This document shows positions 23,440 to 31,664 of a DNA stretch of 64,000 nucleotides, in pieces. Within the stretch, counting starts at the first letter, position 1. Every line of letters starts with the position of its first letter. Both the position numbers and the translations under genes were made by a program. Origin of the DNA: Halorarius litoreus. GTDB lineage: Archaea > Halobacteriota > Halobacteria > Halobacteriales > Haloarculaceae. The notes beneath the pieces are model-generated. The model was not told the origin of the DNA, ran no database searches, and was given only the letters and a program-made list of their open reading frames with translations. The stretch lies in assembly GCF_024362405.1 (NCBI RefSeq), contig NZ_CP101454.1, forward strand, positions 3,938,299 through 4,002,298, written 5' to 3'.

Positions 23440-24594
23440 CTACAGGTCGTCGCCGGAGGTGTGTCCGAGCGCGCTCGCGACGTCCAGCAGTCCGGCACCC
23501 GACTCGGTGTCGGCGAGCCCGATGTCCTCGGCGGTGTTCTTGAGCCGACGGCGAATCTCCGTGTTCGAGTAGCCCTGTGCGGCGAGCTGGACCGCCGCGC
23601 CGGAGACGTGCGGGCAGGCCATGCTCGTCCCCGAGAGGGTGCTGTAGCCGCCGAGGTACGTGGAGTAGATGTCCGCGCCGGGAGCGGCGATTTCGACCTC
23701 CAGGCCCTGCGAGGAGAACGACGCGAACTGGTCGTTCTCGTCCGTCGCGCTGACCGCGATGGGCTCGGGGTTCGCCGCCGGGTAACCGACGCAGTCGGTA
23801 CACGGCCCGGAGTTGCCGGCCGCGGCGACGAGCGTGACGCCCTGCTCGTGCGCGTAGGTGCAGGCGTCCGCGAGCGCCTCCGACTGGGTGGAGCCGCCGA
23901 GACTCATCGACGCCACGTCGTACCCCTGTTCGGCGACCCACTCGACGCCCGCGGCGATGTCCGAGGTGAGTCCCACGCCCGAAGCGGTGAGCACCTTGAC
24001 GGCGTGGAGCGTCGCCTCGGTAGCGACGCCGACGACGCCGCGGTCGTTGTCGATGGCGTCCGCGATACCGGCACAGTGCGTCCCGTGGCCGTTGTCGTCC
24101 TGCCAGTCGGGGTTCTGGACGCCCCCGATGAACGACGTGCCGGTCCCGAGGTTCGCCGCGAGGTCCGGGTGCGTCGCGTCGATGCCGGTGTCGACGATGG
24201 CGACGTCGGCGCCCGACCCCGCGTCGCCAGCGGCGTGCGCCACCTCGGCGTCCACGCGGTCGATACCGTACGGGAGCGTCTGTGCGATGGCCTCGTACTC
24301 GCGGTCACGCTCGACGTAGCGGACGTCCCCGCGCTGGCGGAGCACGTCGACTGCGTGCTCGTCGACTTCGATGGTGAGCGCGTCGAACGCGAAGTCGTAG
24401 ACGACCTCGTCCGCGCGGTTCCGAGCGGCTCGCTCTCCTGAGGGTCGGTCGTAGCCGATGGTCACCGTCACTCGGTCGTCGTCCTGTCCGTTGCCCTCGT
24501 TCCCGGCGGCGACGCCCATCGCCGAGAGGCCGACCGCACCGCTGCCGATCGTTCGAAGCGCATCACGTCGCGAGACACCGTTGGTGTTCGACAT
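23440..24594 (-). CDS. halolysin-like subtilase (S8 serine protease)
   Basis: Extracellular protease of 384 residues. Tat signal SRRDALRT (about 8-15) is followed by an I9-type inhibitory propeptide (about 40-105) and the catalytic domain. The triad is Asp135 (VDTGID), His170 (GHGTHCAG) and Ser324 (SGTSMACPH), with oxyanion Asn261 (AAGNSG). Several Cys (CTDC, ACTY) could form disulfides. The C-terminal extension typical of large halolysins is short here, ending about 60 residues after Ser324. ATG 24592-24594 is used; a TATA-like GATTACTTAC lies about 26 bp upstream. Confidence 0.94.
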   Translation of the reverse strand: MSNTNGVSRRDALRTIGSGAVGLSAMGVAAGNEGNGQDDDRVTVTIGYDRPSGERAARNRADEVVYDFAFDALTIEVDEHAVDVLRQRGDVRYVERDREYEAIAQTLPYGIDRVDAEVAHAAGDAGSGADVAIVDTGIDATHPDLAANLGTGTSFIGGVQNPDWQDDNGHGTHCAGIADAIDNDRGVVGVATEATLHAVKVLTASGVGLTSDIAAGVEWVAEQGYDVASMSLGGSTQSEALADACTYAHEQGVTLVAAAGNSGPCTDCVGYPAANPEPIAVSATDENDQFASFSSQGLEVEIAAPGADIYSTYLGGYSTLSGTSMACPHVSGAAVQLAAQGYSNTEIRRRLKNTAEDIGLADTESGAGLLDVASALGHTSGDDL

Positions 24595-24730
24595 CAATTC
24601 GCACCATTCCAGGTTGTAAGTAATCGCCTCTGCCGGGGATTACGGGCCATTCAAAACAGCTGAACGGCCGTTCATCTATCTCGGTTGCCGACCGATTGGA
24701 GGAACCTCCGAGCGACCGCGGCCCGGCACG

Positions 24731-24738
24731 GTTTTAGT
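24731..24738 (+). promoter_or_regulatory. TATA box deciding the DUF2797 gene start
   Basis: GTTTTAGT centred about 27 bp before GTG 24761. This spacing favours the GTG start over the more upstream GTG at 24737, which overlaps the element itself. Confidence 0.6.
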
Positions 24739-24760
24739 GCGGCATCGGCTACACGGAGTC

Positions 24761-25483
24761 GTGCAACTCGTCGGGTACGAGTCCTCGCCGGACGCCGCGC
24801 TGCTGGTCGCCGACGAGGGGACCGTCACGCGCGTGGCGCTCGACCCCGGAACCGACCTCGACTACGCACTCGGCGAGCGCCACTGTGCGGGCGTCATCCA
24901 GAACGGCCAGCACGACACCTGTTCGAACACGGGGGCTCCCTGGTGTCAGGTCCACACCGACCACTGGCACGAAGGGCTCATCGAAGAACGTGAGGACGAG
25001 CACGTCGTCTACCTCGCGGCGTTCGCCCCGGCGACGTTCAAGGTCGGTATCACGCGAACCTGGCGGCTCGACACCCGGCTCCGCGAGCAGGGCGCCGACT
25101 GTGGCGCACACATCTTCACCGTGCCCGACGGGCAAGTCGCCCGCGAGGTCGAATCCGACGTCGGGAGCGACATCGGCGAGCGGGTTCGTGTCGCCACGAA
25201 GATACGCGGCCTCCACCGGTTGGTCGACGACGACGCGTGGGCCGACCTGCTCGACGAGTTCGCCGTCATCGACGAGTTCAGCTTCGACTACGGGCTCGAC
25301 CTGACGGACCAGCCGGTCCCCGAGACGCTCGCGGCGGGAACAGTCGTCGGCGTCCAGGGTCGCGTCCTCGTCCTCGAAGCCGGGGGAACGCACTACGCCG
25401 TCGACCTCCGGTCGCTCGTCGGCTACGACGTCGAACCCGGTGGCGACGAGCAGCCACGGCAGTCCTCGCTCGGCGCGTTCTGA
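24761..25483 (+). CDS. DUF2797 family protein
   Basis: Protein of 240 residues with a metal-binding-looking N-terminal half: ERHCAGVIQ, HDTCSNTG, WCQVHTDHWH, which together offer three Cys and several His. Then FAPATFKVGITRTWRLDTRL, a GIY-YIG-like strand seen in DUF2797, with an RLREQGAD loop. The C-terminal part resembles a small beta domain. Function unknown. Start GTG 24761 is chosen from the TATA box 27 bp upstream. It is preceded by the subtilase promoter on the other strand. Confidence 0.85.
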   Translation: MQLVGYESSPDAALLVADEGTVTRVALDPGTDLDYALGERHCAGVIQNGQHDTCSNTGAPWCQVHTDHWHEGLIEEREDEHVVYLAAFAPATFKVGITRTWRLDTRLREQGADCGAHIFTVPDGQVAREVESDVGSDIGERVRVATKIRGLHRLVDDDAWADLLDEFAVIDEFSFDYGLDLTDQPVPETLAAGTVVGVQGRVLVLEAGGTHYAVDLRSLVGYDVEPGGDEQPRQSSLGAF

Positions 25484-25542
25484 GGCGCAGAAGTGTTCTT
25501 CAGCACACAAGACATATACCGGAGGCTGTGGCAGACGGCCAC

Positions 25543-26562
25543 ATGCAGCGTGAAGCCCTCCTCGCTGGCGGCGCGGCCGCCGTCTTGAGCGCCCTGGTGC
25601 TCGCGGTGGTCGTCGTCCCCGGCATCACCGCCTCGCCGACCGACGACCGACTCCGACCGAGTAGACTCGACATCCGAGAGACCAGTCTCGCCGCCGGCGA
25701 CGTCGGTGGCGAGACTGCGACCATCGCGGTGACGACCCGGCTCGACCACCGGGGCGGCCCCACCGGCGATATCGAGGTGTTCTATCGAGCGGTCGACGGG
25801 GACACCGGCCTCGTGGTCGACCAGGCGACCAACGCGATGGGCAACATCTCGGGCGACCGCGAGGTGACCTCGACGGTGAACCTCACGGTGCCCCGCGAGG
25901 GCGCCTACCGGCTCGACACCGTCGTCTACGAGGACGGTCAGCGAATCGAGCAGGGCCGGACGACGGTTCGTGGGGTCGGCAGCCTCGTACCCGCGTACGC
26001 CCGGTCGTCCGTCCGGTTCCACCAGTTCGACGGCGGAACGACCATCCCGCCCATCGAGTACAGTATCCGGCGCGTCACCGACGGCAAGGCGACCGTGAAC
26101 GTCTCGGCGTACCTGACGAACACCGGCGACGAGACAGTCGACGGCCTGCGCGTGGTTCTCGTCGCCCGGCAGGCCGACTCGAACATCGTCGCCGACCGCG
26201 TGGCCGTCCCGGTGGGCTCGGTCGACCCCGGCCACACCGCCACGCCGGCCTCGGAGTTGACCGTCCCCGACAACTACAGTTACTACCTTGATGCGGTGCT
26301 GTGGAAGGACGGCGTCATCGTCGGCTCGGCGCGGACGACCGCCGACCTGAATCCGCAACGAACGGTCCCGGAGAACCAGACCCGCGAGGACGTCGACCTC
26401 GACTCCGACGAGTTCGCCGCCGAGACAGAGACCGTCCGCGAGGAGGGGACGCCACCAGCCAGCAACACGCCAGCCGGGCAGAGCGGCCCCGGCTTCGGCC
26501 TCGCCGCCGGCGTCGTGGCCCTCCTTGGAGCGGGATTACTCGCCCGGAGGTGGTCGGCGTGA
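25543..26562 (+). CDS. PGF-CTERM surface protein with two beta-sandwich repeats (DUF7490-like)
   Basis: Exported protein of 339 residues. An N-terminal helix (about 6-28) acts as signal. Two similar beta-sandwich domains follow (about 45-150 and 165-275; compare SRLDIRETSL with SSVRFHQFDG openings). An acidic/Thr-rich linker leads to PGFGLAAGVVALLGAGLLAR, the PGF-CTERM signal for archaeosortase-dependent lipid attachment. N-glycosylation sequons (NIS, NLT, NVS, NYS) agree with a surface protein. A TATA-like ACATATACC at about 25509-25517 precedes it. Role unknown. Confidence 0.9.
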   Translation: MQREALLAGGAAAVLSALVLAVVVVPGITASPTDDRLRPSRLDIRETSLAAGDVGGETATIAVTTRLDHRGGPTGDIEVFYRAVDGDTGLVVDQATNAMGNISGDREVTSTVNLTVPREGAYRLDTVVYEDGQRIEQGRTTVRGVGSLVPAYARSSVRFHQFDGGTTIPPIEYSIRRVTDGKATVNVSAYLTNTGDETVDGLRVVLVARQADSNIVADRVAVPVGSVDPGHTATPASELTVPDNYSYYLDAVLWKDGVIVGSARTTADLNPQRTVPENQTREDVDLDSDEFAAETETVREEGTPPASNTPAGQSGPGFGLAAGVVALLGAGLLARRWSA

Positions 26563-26855
26563 GCGACCCCAGTGAGACGGCGAGTGCGGAGTCGCCACCA
26601 CGACAGACCGCAGACGAGAGCGGCCGCTCGCTGTTCGACCGCGACCTCACCACCGCCCTGCAGGGCGGCGCGCTGGCCGTCGCCGTCATCTTCGCGCTCG
26701 TCGCAGCGGTCGGCTTCTACACGAGCGCGCAGCGTGTCATCCGTGTCTGGGTCGCCGACGCCTACCAGCCGGTGTTCTCGATGGGGTTCAACCTCGCGCT
26801 CCTGCTGGCGATGGTCGCCGTCGTGGTACTGCTGACACGTCGACTGACCGAGTGA
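26559..26855 (+). CDS. small two-helix membrane protein downstream of the PGF-CTERM gene
   Basis: Protein of 98 residues with a charged N-tail and two hydrophobic helices (about 36-56 and 73-91). Start is GTG 26559-26561, which overlaps the TGA stop of the PGF-CTERM protein gene (GTGA), implying translational coupling. No family motif is recognised. It may sit with the surface protein in the membrane; this rests on position only. Confidence 0.8.
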   Translation: MSDPSETASAESPPRQTADESGRSLFDRDLTTALQGGALAVAVIFALVAAVGFYTSAQRVIRVWVADAYQPVFSMGFNLALLLAMVAVVVLLTRRLTE

Positions 26856-26910
26856 TGCGATAGCGTCGCAATCCCCCACGTTTTTCCCCCGGCGTCGCTA
26901 ACCCCGGCGT

Positions 26911-27330
26911 ATGGCAGATGACGAGGAGCGATCCGACGAGGCAGAGGCCGAACCGGAAGCCGAGAGCGAGGGCGAGGAGAAGTCCTTCCGCGAGCGGGTC
27001 GAGGAGATCCGCCAGCAGCGCGCCGAGGAGCGCGAGGGCGGCGAGGGCGAGGAACTCTCCCGCGAGGAGAAGATGGAAGAGATGCTCGGCGGCGGCGGCG
27101 GTCCCGGTGGCCCCGGTGGGATGGGTGGCGGTGGCAACCCCTTCGCTCAGATGATGGGCGGCATGATGGGCGGTGGGGGCCCCGGCGGCGCACTCGGTGG
27201 CTCGCCCGGTGGGGAGCGTGGCGGCTCGTCGAAGGCCGACGAGGAACTCGTCCGTGAGGTCCGGAAGGTCCGCGACGAGCTCCACGACATCCGCCGCGAG
27301 CTCGAGCGCATCGGCGACGCGCTGGAGTAG
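26911..27330 (+). CDS. acidic/Gly-Met-rich coiled-coil protein
   Basis: Protein of 139 residues in three parts: a very acidic coiled-coil-like region (about 1-60), a Gly/Met-rich loop with repeated GGGPGG and MMGGMMGG (about 61-108), and a C-terminal helix (about 110-139) with heptad pattern EELVREVRKVRDELHDI. No membrane helix. The layout suggests a self-associating scaffold or a protein-binding spacer. Function unknown. It is convergent with a glycosyltransferase, their stops adjacent. Confidence 0.78.
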   Translation: MADDEERSDEAEAEPEAESEGEEKSFRERVEEIRQQRAEEREGGEGEELSREEKMEEMLGGGGGPGGPGGMGGGGNPFAQMMGGMMGGGGPGGALGGSPGGERGGSSKADEELVREVRKVRDELHDIRRELERIGDALE

Positions 27331-28443
27331 CTACAGGACGGCGTCGTACACGTCCGCGAGCGTGTCGACCGCGTGGTCGAGGCTGATCTGCTCGCGGCGT
27401 GCCAGGCAGGTTTCTTCGAGCGTGTCACCGGCGGCGAGCGCCCGCTCGATTCCGTCACGGAAGCCGCCCGTGTCGCCCTCGGGGAAGTGGAACCCCGTCT
27501 CGCCGTGGACGACGGTCTCGGCGAGCGCCCCCGCGTTCACGCCGACGACGGGGGTGCCGCAGGCGTTCGCTTCGAGCGCGACGAGTCCCTGCGTCTCGAC
27601 GGGCGAGGGGAACGCGAACACGTCGAGGACGCTGTAAAACGTCGGGAGCTCCTCGCGGTCGAGGAAGCCGAGGAACCGCACGTCCGCATCGAGGTCGGCC
27701 GCGCGGGTTTCGAGTCGGGACCGGGCAGGGCCGTCCCCGCCGAAGACGACGGTCGCATCGAGCTGGGGGGCGACGTCGAGGATGGCATCGAGGTTCTTCT
27801 CGAAGCCGTGGCGACCGGTGTAGCCGACGAGCGGGCCGTCCGGGAGGCCGTGCCGCTCGCGGAACGCCGCGAGCTCGTCGTCGGGGACGGGCGCGAAGAA
27901 GTCAGTGTCGACGCCGTTGGGGACGACCGCCATCTCCGCGTCGACCCCCAGTTCGCTCAGGTGGTCACACGCCGGCTGTGAGGGGACGACGACCGCGTCC
28001 GCCCGGTTCAGGTACCACTTCTCGTAGGCGCCGGCGACCCGCTCGATGACGTCTGCCAGTCGACCATCGGCGATGTAGTCGGCGTACTCGGCCGTGGGCG
28101 TGTGATAGGAGGCGACCAGCGGGAGGGCCTCGCTGCCGGCGAGTCGTCGGCCGGCGAGTCCCAGCGAAAACGGGGTGTGAGCGTGGACGACGTCGAGGTC
28201 GTCGAGGTCGTCGATACCGTCGGGAATCTGTGGCAGTGCGGCGTAGAACCCCTCGTAGAACGGGAAAGTGAGGCTCCGGACGGGATGTTCACGGGGGCCG
28301 GGCACGTGGTCGGCGTCGGGGTAGACGACGTGCATCCGACCGCCACGGTCGGCCCAGGTGTCGCGCCACGACTGGACGGTGTACGTGACGCCGTTGACCG
28401 TCGGCAGGTAGGTGTCGGTGAACGCGGCGACGGCCGGGAGCAT
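27331..28443 (-). CDS. GT4-family glycosyltransferase
   Basis: Retaining glycosyltransferase of 370 residues, GT-B fold. The N-terminus has TDTYLPTVNGVTYTVQSW, the acceptor-side loop of family 4. In the C-terminal donor domain are VGYTGRHGFEKNLDAIL (about 205-222) and the EX7E-type FPSPVETQGLVALEANACG (about 285-303). Similar enzymes make glycolipids or glucosyl headgroups in archaea. Sugar and acceptor are not predictable. It is upstream of a second family 4 enzyme reading the same way. Confidence 0.9.
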   Translation of the reverse strand: MLPAVAAFTDTYLPTVNGVTYTVQSWRDTWADRGGRMHVVYPDADHVPGPREHPVRSLTFPFYEGFYAALPQIPDGIDDLDDLDVVHAHTPFSLGLAGRRLAGSEALPLVASYHTPTAEYADYIADGRLADVIERVAGAYEKWYLNRADAVVVPSQPACDHLSELGVDAEMAVVPNGVDTDFFAPVPDDELAAFRERHGLPDGPLVGYTGRHGFEKNLDAILDVAPQLDATVVFGGDGPARSRLETRAADLDADVRFLGFLDREELPTFYSVLDVFAFPSPVETQGLVALEANACGTPVVGVNAGALAETVVHGETGFHFPEGDTGGFRDGIERALAAGDTLEETCLARREQISLDHAVDTLADVYDAVL

Positions 28444-28467
28444 GGCTCGGCGTTCGCAGGTCCGTGG

Positions 28468-29493
28468 TTAATGGGTTGCGTTCTCGCTCGTGAGCCGCTC
28501 GTAGAGGTCGACGAGCTGGTCGCCGACGGCGTCGAGCGTGAACTGCTCGCTCACCTCGCGAGCGTTCGCCCCGATGCGTGCGCGCTCGTCGGGGTCGTCG
28601 AGCACACGGCGGAGCGCGGTCTCGAACTCACGCACCGAATCGCCCTTCAGACACGTCTCGCCGTCCGCGAGCCAGTCGTAGGTGTCGATGCCGCGGACGA
28701 CGGGCGGGATGCCACACGACATCGCTTCGAGGAGGGCCATCCCCTCGTTCTCGTTGTGCGTCGGGAAGTAGAACACGTCACCGGCGGCGAACGCCCCGGC
28801 GATGTCCTCGACGAACCCCGTGAACGTGCAGTTGTCGGGCGACGACTCGACGAGCCGTTTGGTGTCCGAGCTCTGGAGGAACTGCCCGAAGAATCCCCCC
28901 GTGGGATTGAGAAAGCCGAACCAGACGAACTCGGTGTCGGGCATCGCTCGTGCCGTCTCGATGAACGTCTCCAGCCCCTTCCGTTTCAGGACGTGCGCGA
29001 CGGTGAACACCACGGGAGGGTCGAGGTCGTACCGGTCGAGGTACTCCTGTCTGAGGTCGGGGTCGTCGTAGCCCGCGAGCTTCGCGTCGTCGAACCCGTT
29101 CGAGATGACGGTCGTGGGGACGTCGGTGTAGTCGTCGATGACCTCGCGGGTGTGTTCGGAGGGACAGACGAGGTGGTCGGCCAGCCCGTAGGCGCGTTCG
29201 AGGTACGGACGCATCGGCTTCGAGAGCGTGTTCGAGAACGCGAAGCTGTTCTCGAAGTCGGCGGCCGTCTGGTGGGTGTGGGCGACGACGGGCACCCCCA
29301 GCCGCTGGGCGCGCCAGGCGTAGTAGGTGGAGCGTGGCCCCATGTTGTTGAGGTGCAGCAGGTCGGCCGAGAGGTCCGGCTCGGTGGTGAACGCGATGTC
29401 GTTGGCATCGAGGACGGTCCGCTGGTTCTGCACGGACTGCGCCTGCCCGCCGGTGATGAACCGCTCCCACTCGAAGTAGTGGCTGACCCGCAT
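28468..29493 (-). CDS. GT4-family glycosyltransferase
   Basis: Retaining glycosyltransferase of 341 residues. MRVSHYFEWERFITGGQAQS at the start is the usual archaeal form. Donor-domain signatures: VAHVLKRKGLETFIETAR (about 187-204) and the catalytic block FPTHNENEGMALLEAMSCG (about 263-281). The upstream open frame is Arg/Ser-rich with no homology, so ATG 29491-29493 is the start. With the neighbouring enzyme 24 bp downstream it likely forms a glycan or glycolipid assembly pair. Confidence 0.9.
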   Translation of the reverse strand: MRVSHYFEWERFITGGQAQSVQNQRTVLDANDIAFTTEPDLSADLLHLNNMGPRSTYYAWRAQRLGVPVVAHTHQTAADFENSFAFSNTLSKPMRPYLERAYGLADHLVCPSEHTREVIDDYTDVPTTVISNGFDDAKLAGYDDPDLRQEYLDRYDLDPPVVFTVAHVLKRKGLETFIETARAMPDTEFVWFGFLNPTGGFFGQFLQSSDTKRLVESSPDNCTFTGFVEDIAGAFAAGDVFYFPTHNENEGMALLEAMSCGIPPVVRGIDTYDWLADGETCLKGDSVREFETALRRVLDDPDERARIGANAREVSEQFTLDAVGDQLVDLYERLTSENATH

Positions 29494-29587
29494 CTGGTTG
29501 GTCGTGGTCCGGGTGGTCGTCAGTTGAAGCTGCCGACTCGCCACAGCAGACGGTGGAGTTATCCCGGCACGCCGACTTCGACGAGCC

Positions 29588-29863
29588 GTGAGCATCGCGG
29601 AGGAGCGAATCGACCGGTTACACGACCTCGCGCGGACCGCGGCGAGCGAGGGGAACGACGATCTCGCGCGGTCGTACGTCCGCCGTGCCCGTCGCGTCGC
29701 CGAGCGCAACCGGCTGCGGCTCCCCGTCCGCTTCAAGCGGTTCACCTGTGACGCCTGTGACGCCTACCTGATCCCCGGCCGGAACGCGCGAGTCCGGACC
29801 CGCGAGGGGCACGTCGTCGTCACCTGTGACTGCGGCACACACGCCCGCTACCCGTATCGGTAA
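29588..29863 (+). CDS. rnp4: ribonuclease P protein component 4 (Rpp21 homologue)
   Basis: Protein subunit of archaeal RNase P, which matures tRNA 5' ends; pairs with the Rpp29 homologue. It has 91 residues. Helical N-terminus with ERIDRLHDLARTAASEGND and the RYVRRARRVAERNRLRLP-like segment (about 24-43) match the family. The zinc ribbon ligands are CDAC (about 54-57) and CDCG (about 81-84). Start GTG 29588. Gene order rnp4 - YhbY protein - MscS matches what I recall in other haloarchaea. Confidence 0.93.
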   Translation: MSIAEERIDRLHDLARTAASEGNDDLARSYVRRARRVAERNRLRLPVRFKRFTCDACDAYLIPGRNARVRTREGHVVVTCDCGTHARYPYR

Positions 29864-29895
29864 CTTTCAAACCCGGTGAGTTCGAACTCGGTCCT

Positions 29896-30138
29896 ATGAG
29901 CCAGGAGTTACGGGAGCGGGCCCACGACGTCGACGCGACGCTTCGCGTCGGGAAGTCGGGACTCGACCCGGTCGTCGACGAGTTGAAGAGCCAGTTGCAG
30001 GACCGCGAGCTGGTGAAAGTGAAGTTCCTCCGGTCGGCCCGCGGCGGCACGACCACCGAAGACCTCGCCGCTGACCTTGCGGAGCGCGCGAGTGCCGAAC
30101 TCATCGATACACGCGGGCACACCGCGGTGTTCCATTGA
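29896..30138 (+). CDS. YhbY/CRM-domain RNA-binding protein
   Basis: Single CRM domain of 80 residues. Signature ATLRVGKSGLDPVVDEL (about 15-31) and LVKVKFLRSARGG, where the family has a GxxG-like loop (RGGTT). Bacterial YhbY associates with pre-50S ribosomal subunits; in archaea a role in ribosome or RNase P RNA handling is likely, supported by the adjacent rnp4 gene. Its stop TGA overlaps the MscS start ATG (TGATG). Confidence 0.9.
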   Translation: MSQELRERAHDVDATLRVGKSGLDPVVDELKSQLQDRELVKVKFLRSARGGTTTEDLAADLAERASAELIDTRGHTAVFH

Positions 30139-31064
30139 TGCAGGGCCTCATCCCGCTACAGGCTGGTGACGCGACTGGCTTCGTCGAGAGCTTTCTCGAC
30201 CAGTTGCTCGGCGGGACGGCGCTCGCAGGGCTGGCCGAGCCGCTGGCGAAGGCGGTCGTCTTCATCGTCGTCTTCGTCCTCGTCTACCTCGTCGGCCGGG
30301 CGATACTCCGCCCGCTGACGGACCGCGCGCTCGACAAGCGCGGGCTCGACGCCCACGCGAAGCGACCACTGAAGCGGCTCGTCAGTATCGTCGTCGTGTT
30401 CGTCGCCATCGCCATCGCCTTCGGGCTGGCTGGCTTCGGTAACTTCCTGCAGTCGCTCGCGACCGTCGCGGCCGCCGCGACGCTCGCCATCGGCTTCGCG
30501 ATGCAGGACGTCATCAAGAACTTCGTCGCGGGCGTGTTCATCTACACCGACAAGCCGTTCCGCATCGGTGACTGGATCGAGTGGGACGGCAACGCGGGCA
30601 TCGTCGAGGACATCTCGCTGCGCGTCTCCCGCGTTCGGACGTTCGACAACGAGCTGCTGACCGTGCCGAACGCGACGCTGACCGACGACGTCATCAAGAA
30701 CCCCGTCGCGAAGGACAAGCTCCGGCTGAAGTTCGTCTTCGGTATCGGCTACGACGACGACATCGAGCAGGCGACCGACATCATCATCGAGGAGGCGAAC
30801 GCACACGACGACATCCTCGCTGACCCCGAGCCGTCGGTCCGGCTCACGGAGCTCGCCGACTCGTACGTCGGGCTCCAGTCGCGCATCTGGATCGCCAACC
30901 CCTCGCGCGCCGACTTCGTCCGCACCCGTGCAGAGTACGTGACGAACGTGAAACAGCGGTTCGACGAGGAGGGCATCGACATTCCGTACCCGCAGCGCGA
31001 ACTCGGGGGCAACATCGAACTCGCCGGCCCGATGGCGAAGTCCGAAGCACTCGGCGACGACTAA
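30138..31064 (+). CDS. MscS-family mechanosensitive channel
   Basis: Small-conductance mechanosensitive channel of 308 residues that releases solutes on hypo-osmotic shock. Three N-terminal helices (about 33-53, 81-101 and 107-128), the pore-lining helix with Ala/Gly pattern ATVAAAATLAIGFAMQD, then the beta domain with GDWIEWDGNAGIVEDISLR and VPNATLTDDVIKN. Both are family markers. It overlaps the YhbY gene stop. Its last five codons and stop are the first part of the 33-bp tandem repeat at 31056-31154. Confidence 0.94.
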   Translation: MQGLIPLQAGDATGFVESFLDQLLGGTALAGLAEPLAKAVVFIVVFVLVYLVGRAILRPLTDRALDKRGLDAHAKRPLKRLVSIVVVFVAIAIAFGLAGFGNFLQSLATVAAAATLAIGFAMQDVIKNFVAGVFIYTDKPFRIGDWIEWDGNAGIVEDISLRVSRVRTFDNELLTVPNATLTDDVIKNPVAKDKLRLKFVFGIGYDDDIEQATDIIIEEANAHDDILADPEPSVRLTELADSYVGLQSRIWIANPSRADFVRTRAEYVTNVKQRFDEEGIDIPYPQRELGGNIELAGPMAKSEALGDD

Positions 31065-31154
31065 GTGGTCGCCGTAGTGACAACCGGTGACGACTGAGTG
31101 GTCGCCGCAGTGGCAACCGGTGACGACTGAGTGGTCGCCGTAATGGCACTCGGC
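31056..31154 (+). repeat. three tandem 33-bp units at the end of the MscS gene
   Basis: Units at 31056-31088, 31089-31121 and 31122-31154. Each begins GACGACT(A/G)AGTGGTCGCC and ends about ACCGGT or CTCGGC; differences are a few substitutions. Unit length is 11 codons, so each unit repeats the last codons and stop of the channel gene in the same frame. The sequence just before unit 1 (CACTCGGC) recurs at the end of unit 3, as expected if the gene's 3' end was duplicated. No coding use is seen for the copies. Confidence 0.9.
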
Positions 31155-31270
31155 GACGGCGGCTGACGGCTTCTCGCTGACGAATCGCGCTTCTCGCTGC
31201 TGTTTTGCACCGCTCGTCGCTCACCATCCGGTAGCCGTCGGTTCCTTTCGGACGGCCAACCCGAAAGGCC

Positions 31271-31276
31271 CTTAAG
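31271..31276 (+). promoter_or_regulatory. TATA box of the SRP RNA gene
   Basis: CTTAAG with flanking C-rich BRE-like bases, about 21-24 bp before the first pairing base of the SRP RNA terminal stem (31295). Best available promoter for the RNA. Confidence 0.5.
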
Positions 31277-31294
31277 TCACACCGCGGTAACTCG

Positions 31295-31608
31295 GAGTGG
31301 ACTAGGTCGGGCGGTTAGGCCCCGCTCGTCACCCGCGCTATGGTCTTTAGCGGGGACCGAACCCCGGGCGCGTCTGGCCCGCCCAGTCCGGGCCCCGGGA
31401 GCCAACGTAGAAGCCTCGTCCCACGAGGGCAGCGGTCCACGTACCAGCCTCTGCAGGGAGGCTGTGGCGTGGTTAACTGTGGGCACTCCGCCAGGCACGG
31501 AAGTGAGCAGCGGACCCATAGACACCTGTCGCCCGTGGGGTCGCGGGGTGGAGGAGGCAACCGGGATTCCCCGTTCTGGAACGGCCAGGCAAGCGCGGCT
31601 GTCCACTC
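31295..31608 (+). ncRNA. ffs: SRP (7S) RNA
   Basis: About 314-nt archaeal signal recognition particle RNA. The 5' end GAGTGGAC (31295-31302) pairs with the 3' end GTCCACTC (31601-31608), closing the molecule. The SRP54-binding domain is recognised by GCCAGG, CGGAAG and GAGCAG within 31489-31511, and the 5' domain by GGTCGGGCGGTTAGGCCCCG at about 31305. It binds SRP19 and SRP54 (genes not in the window) to target membrane and Sec-exported proteins. Open frames in both directions across it are not genes. Ends are judged from pairing and may be off by a few bases. Confidence 0.93.
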
Positions 31609-31664
31609 ATTCATCGCGACTTCACACAGACAGCGACAGCACCGTCACCAAAGCAGGAAGCCGT

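Noticed and set aside
31277..31614. Open frames over the SRP RNA
   Set aside because: The DNA folds as SRP RNA with paired ends and conserved SRP54-binding bases; the frames have no protein-like pattern.
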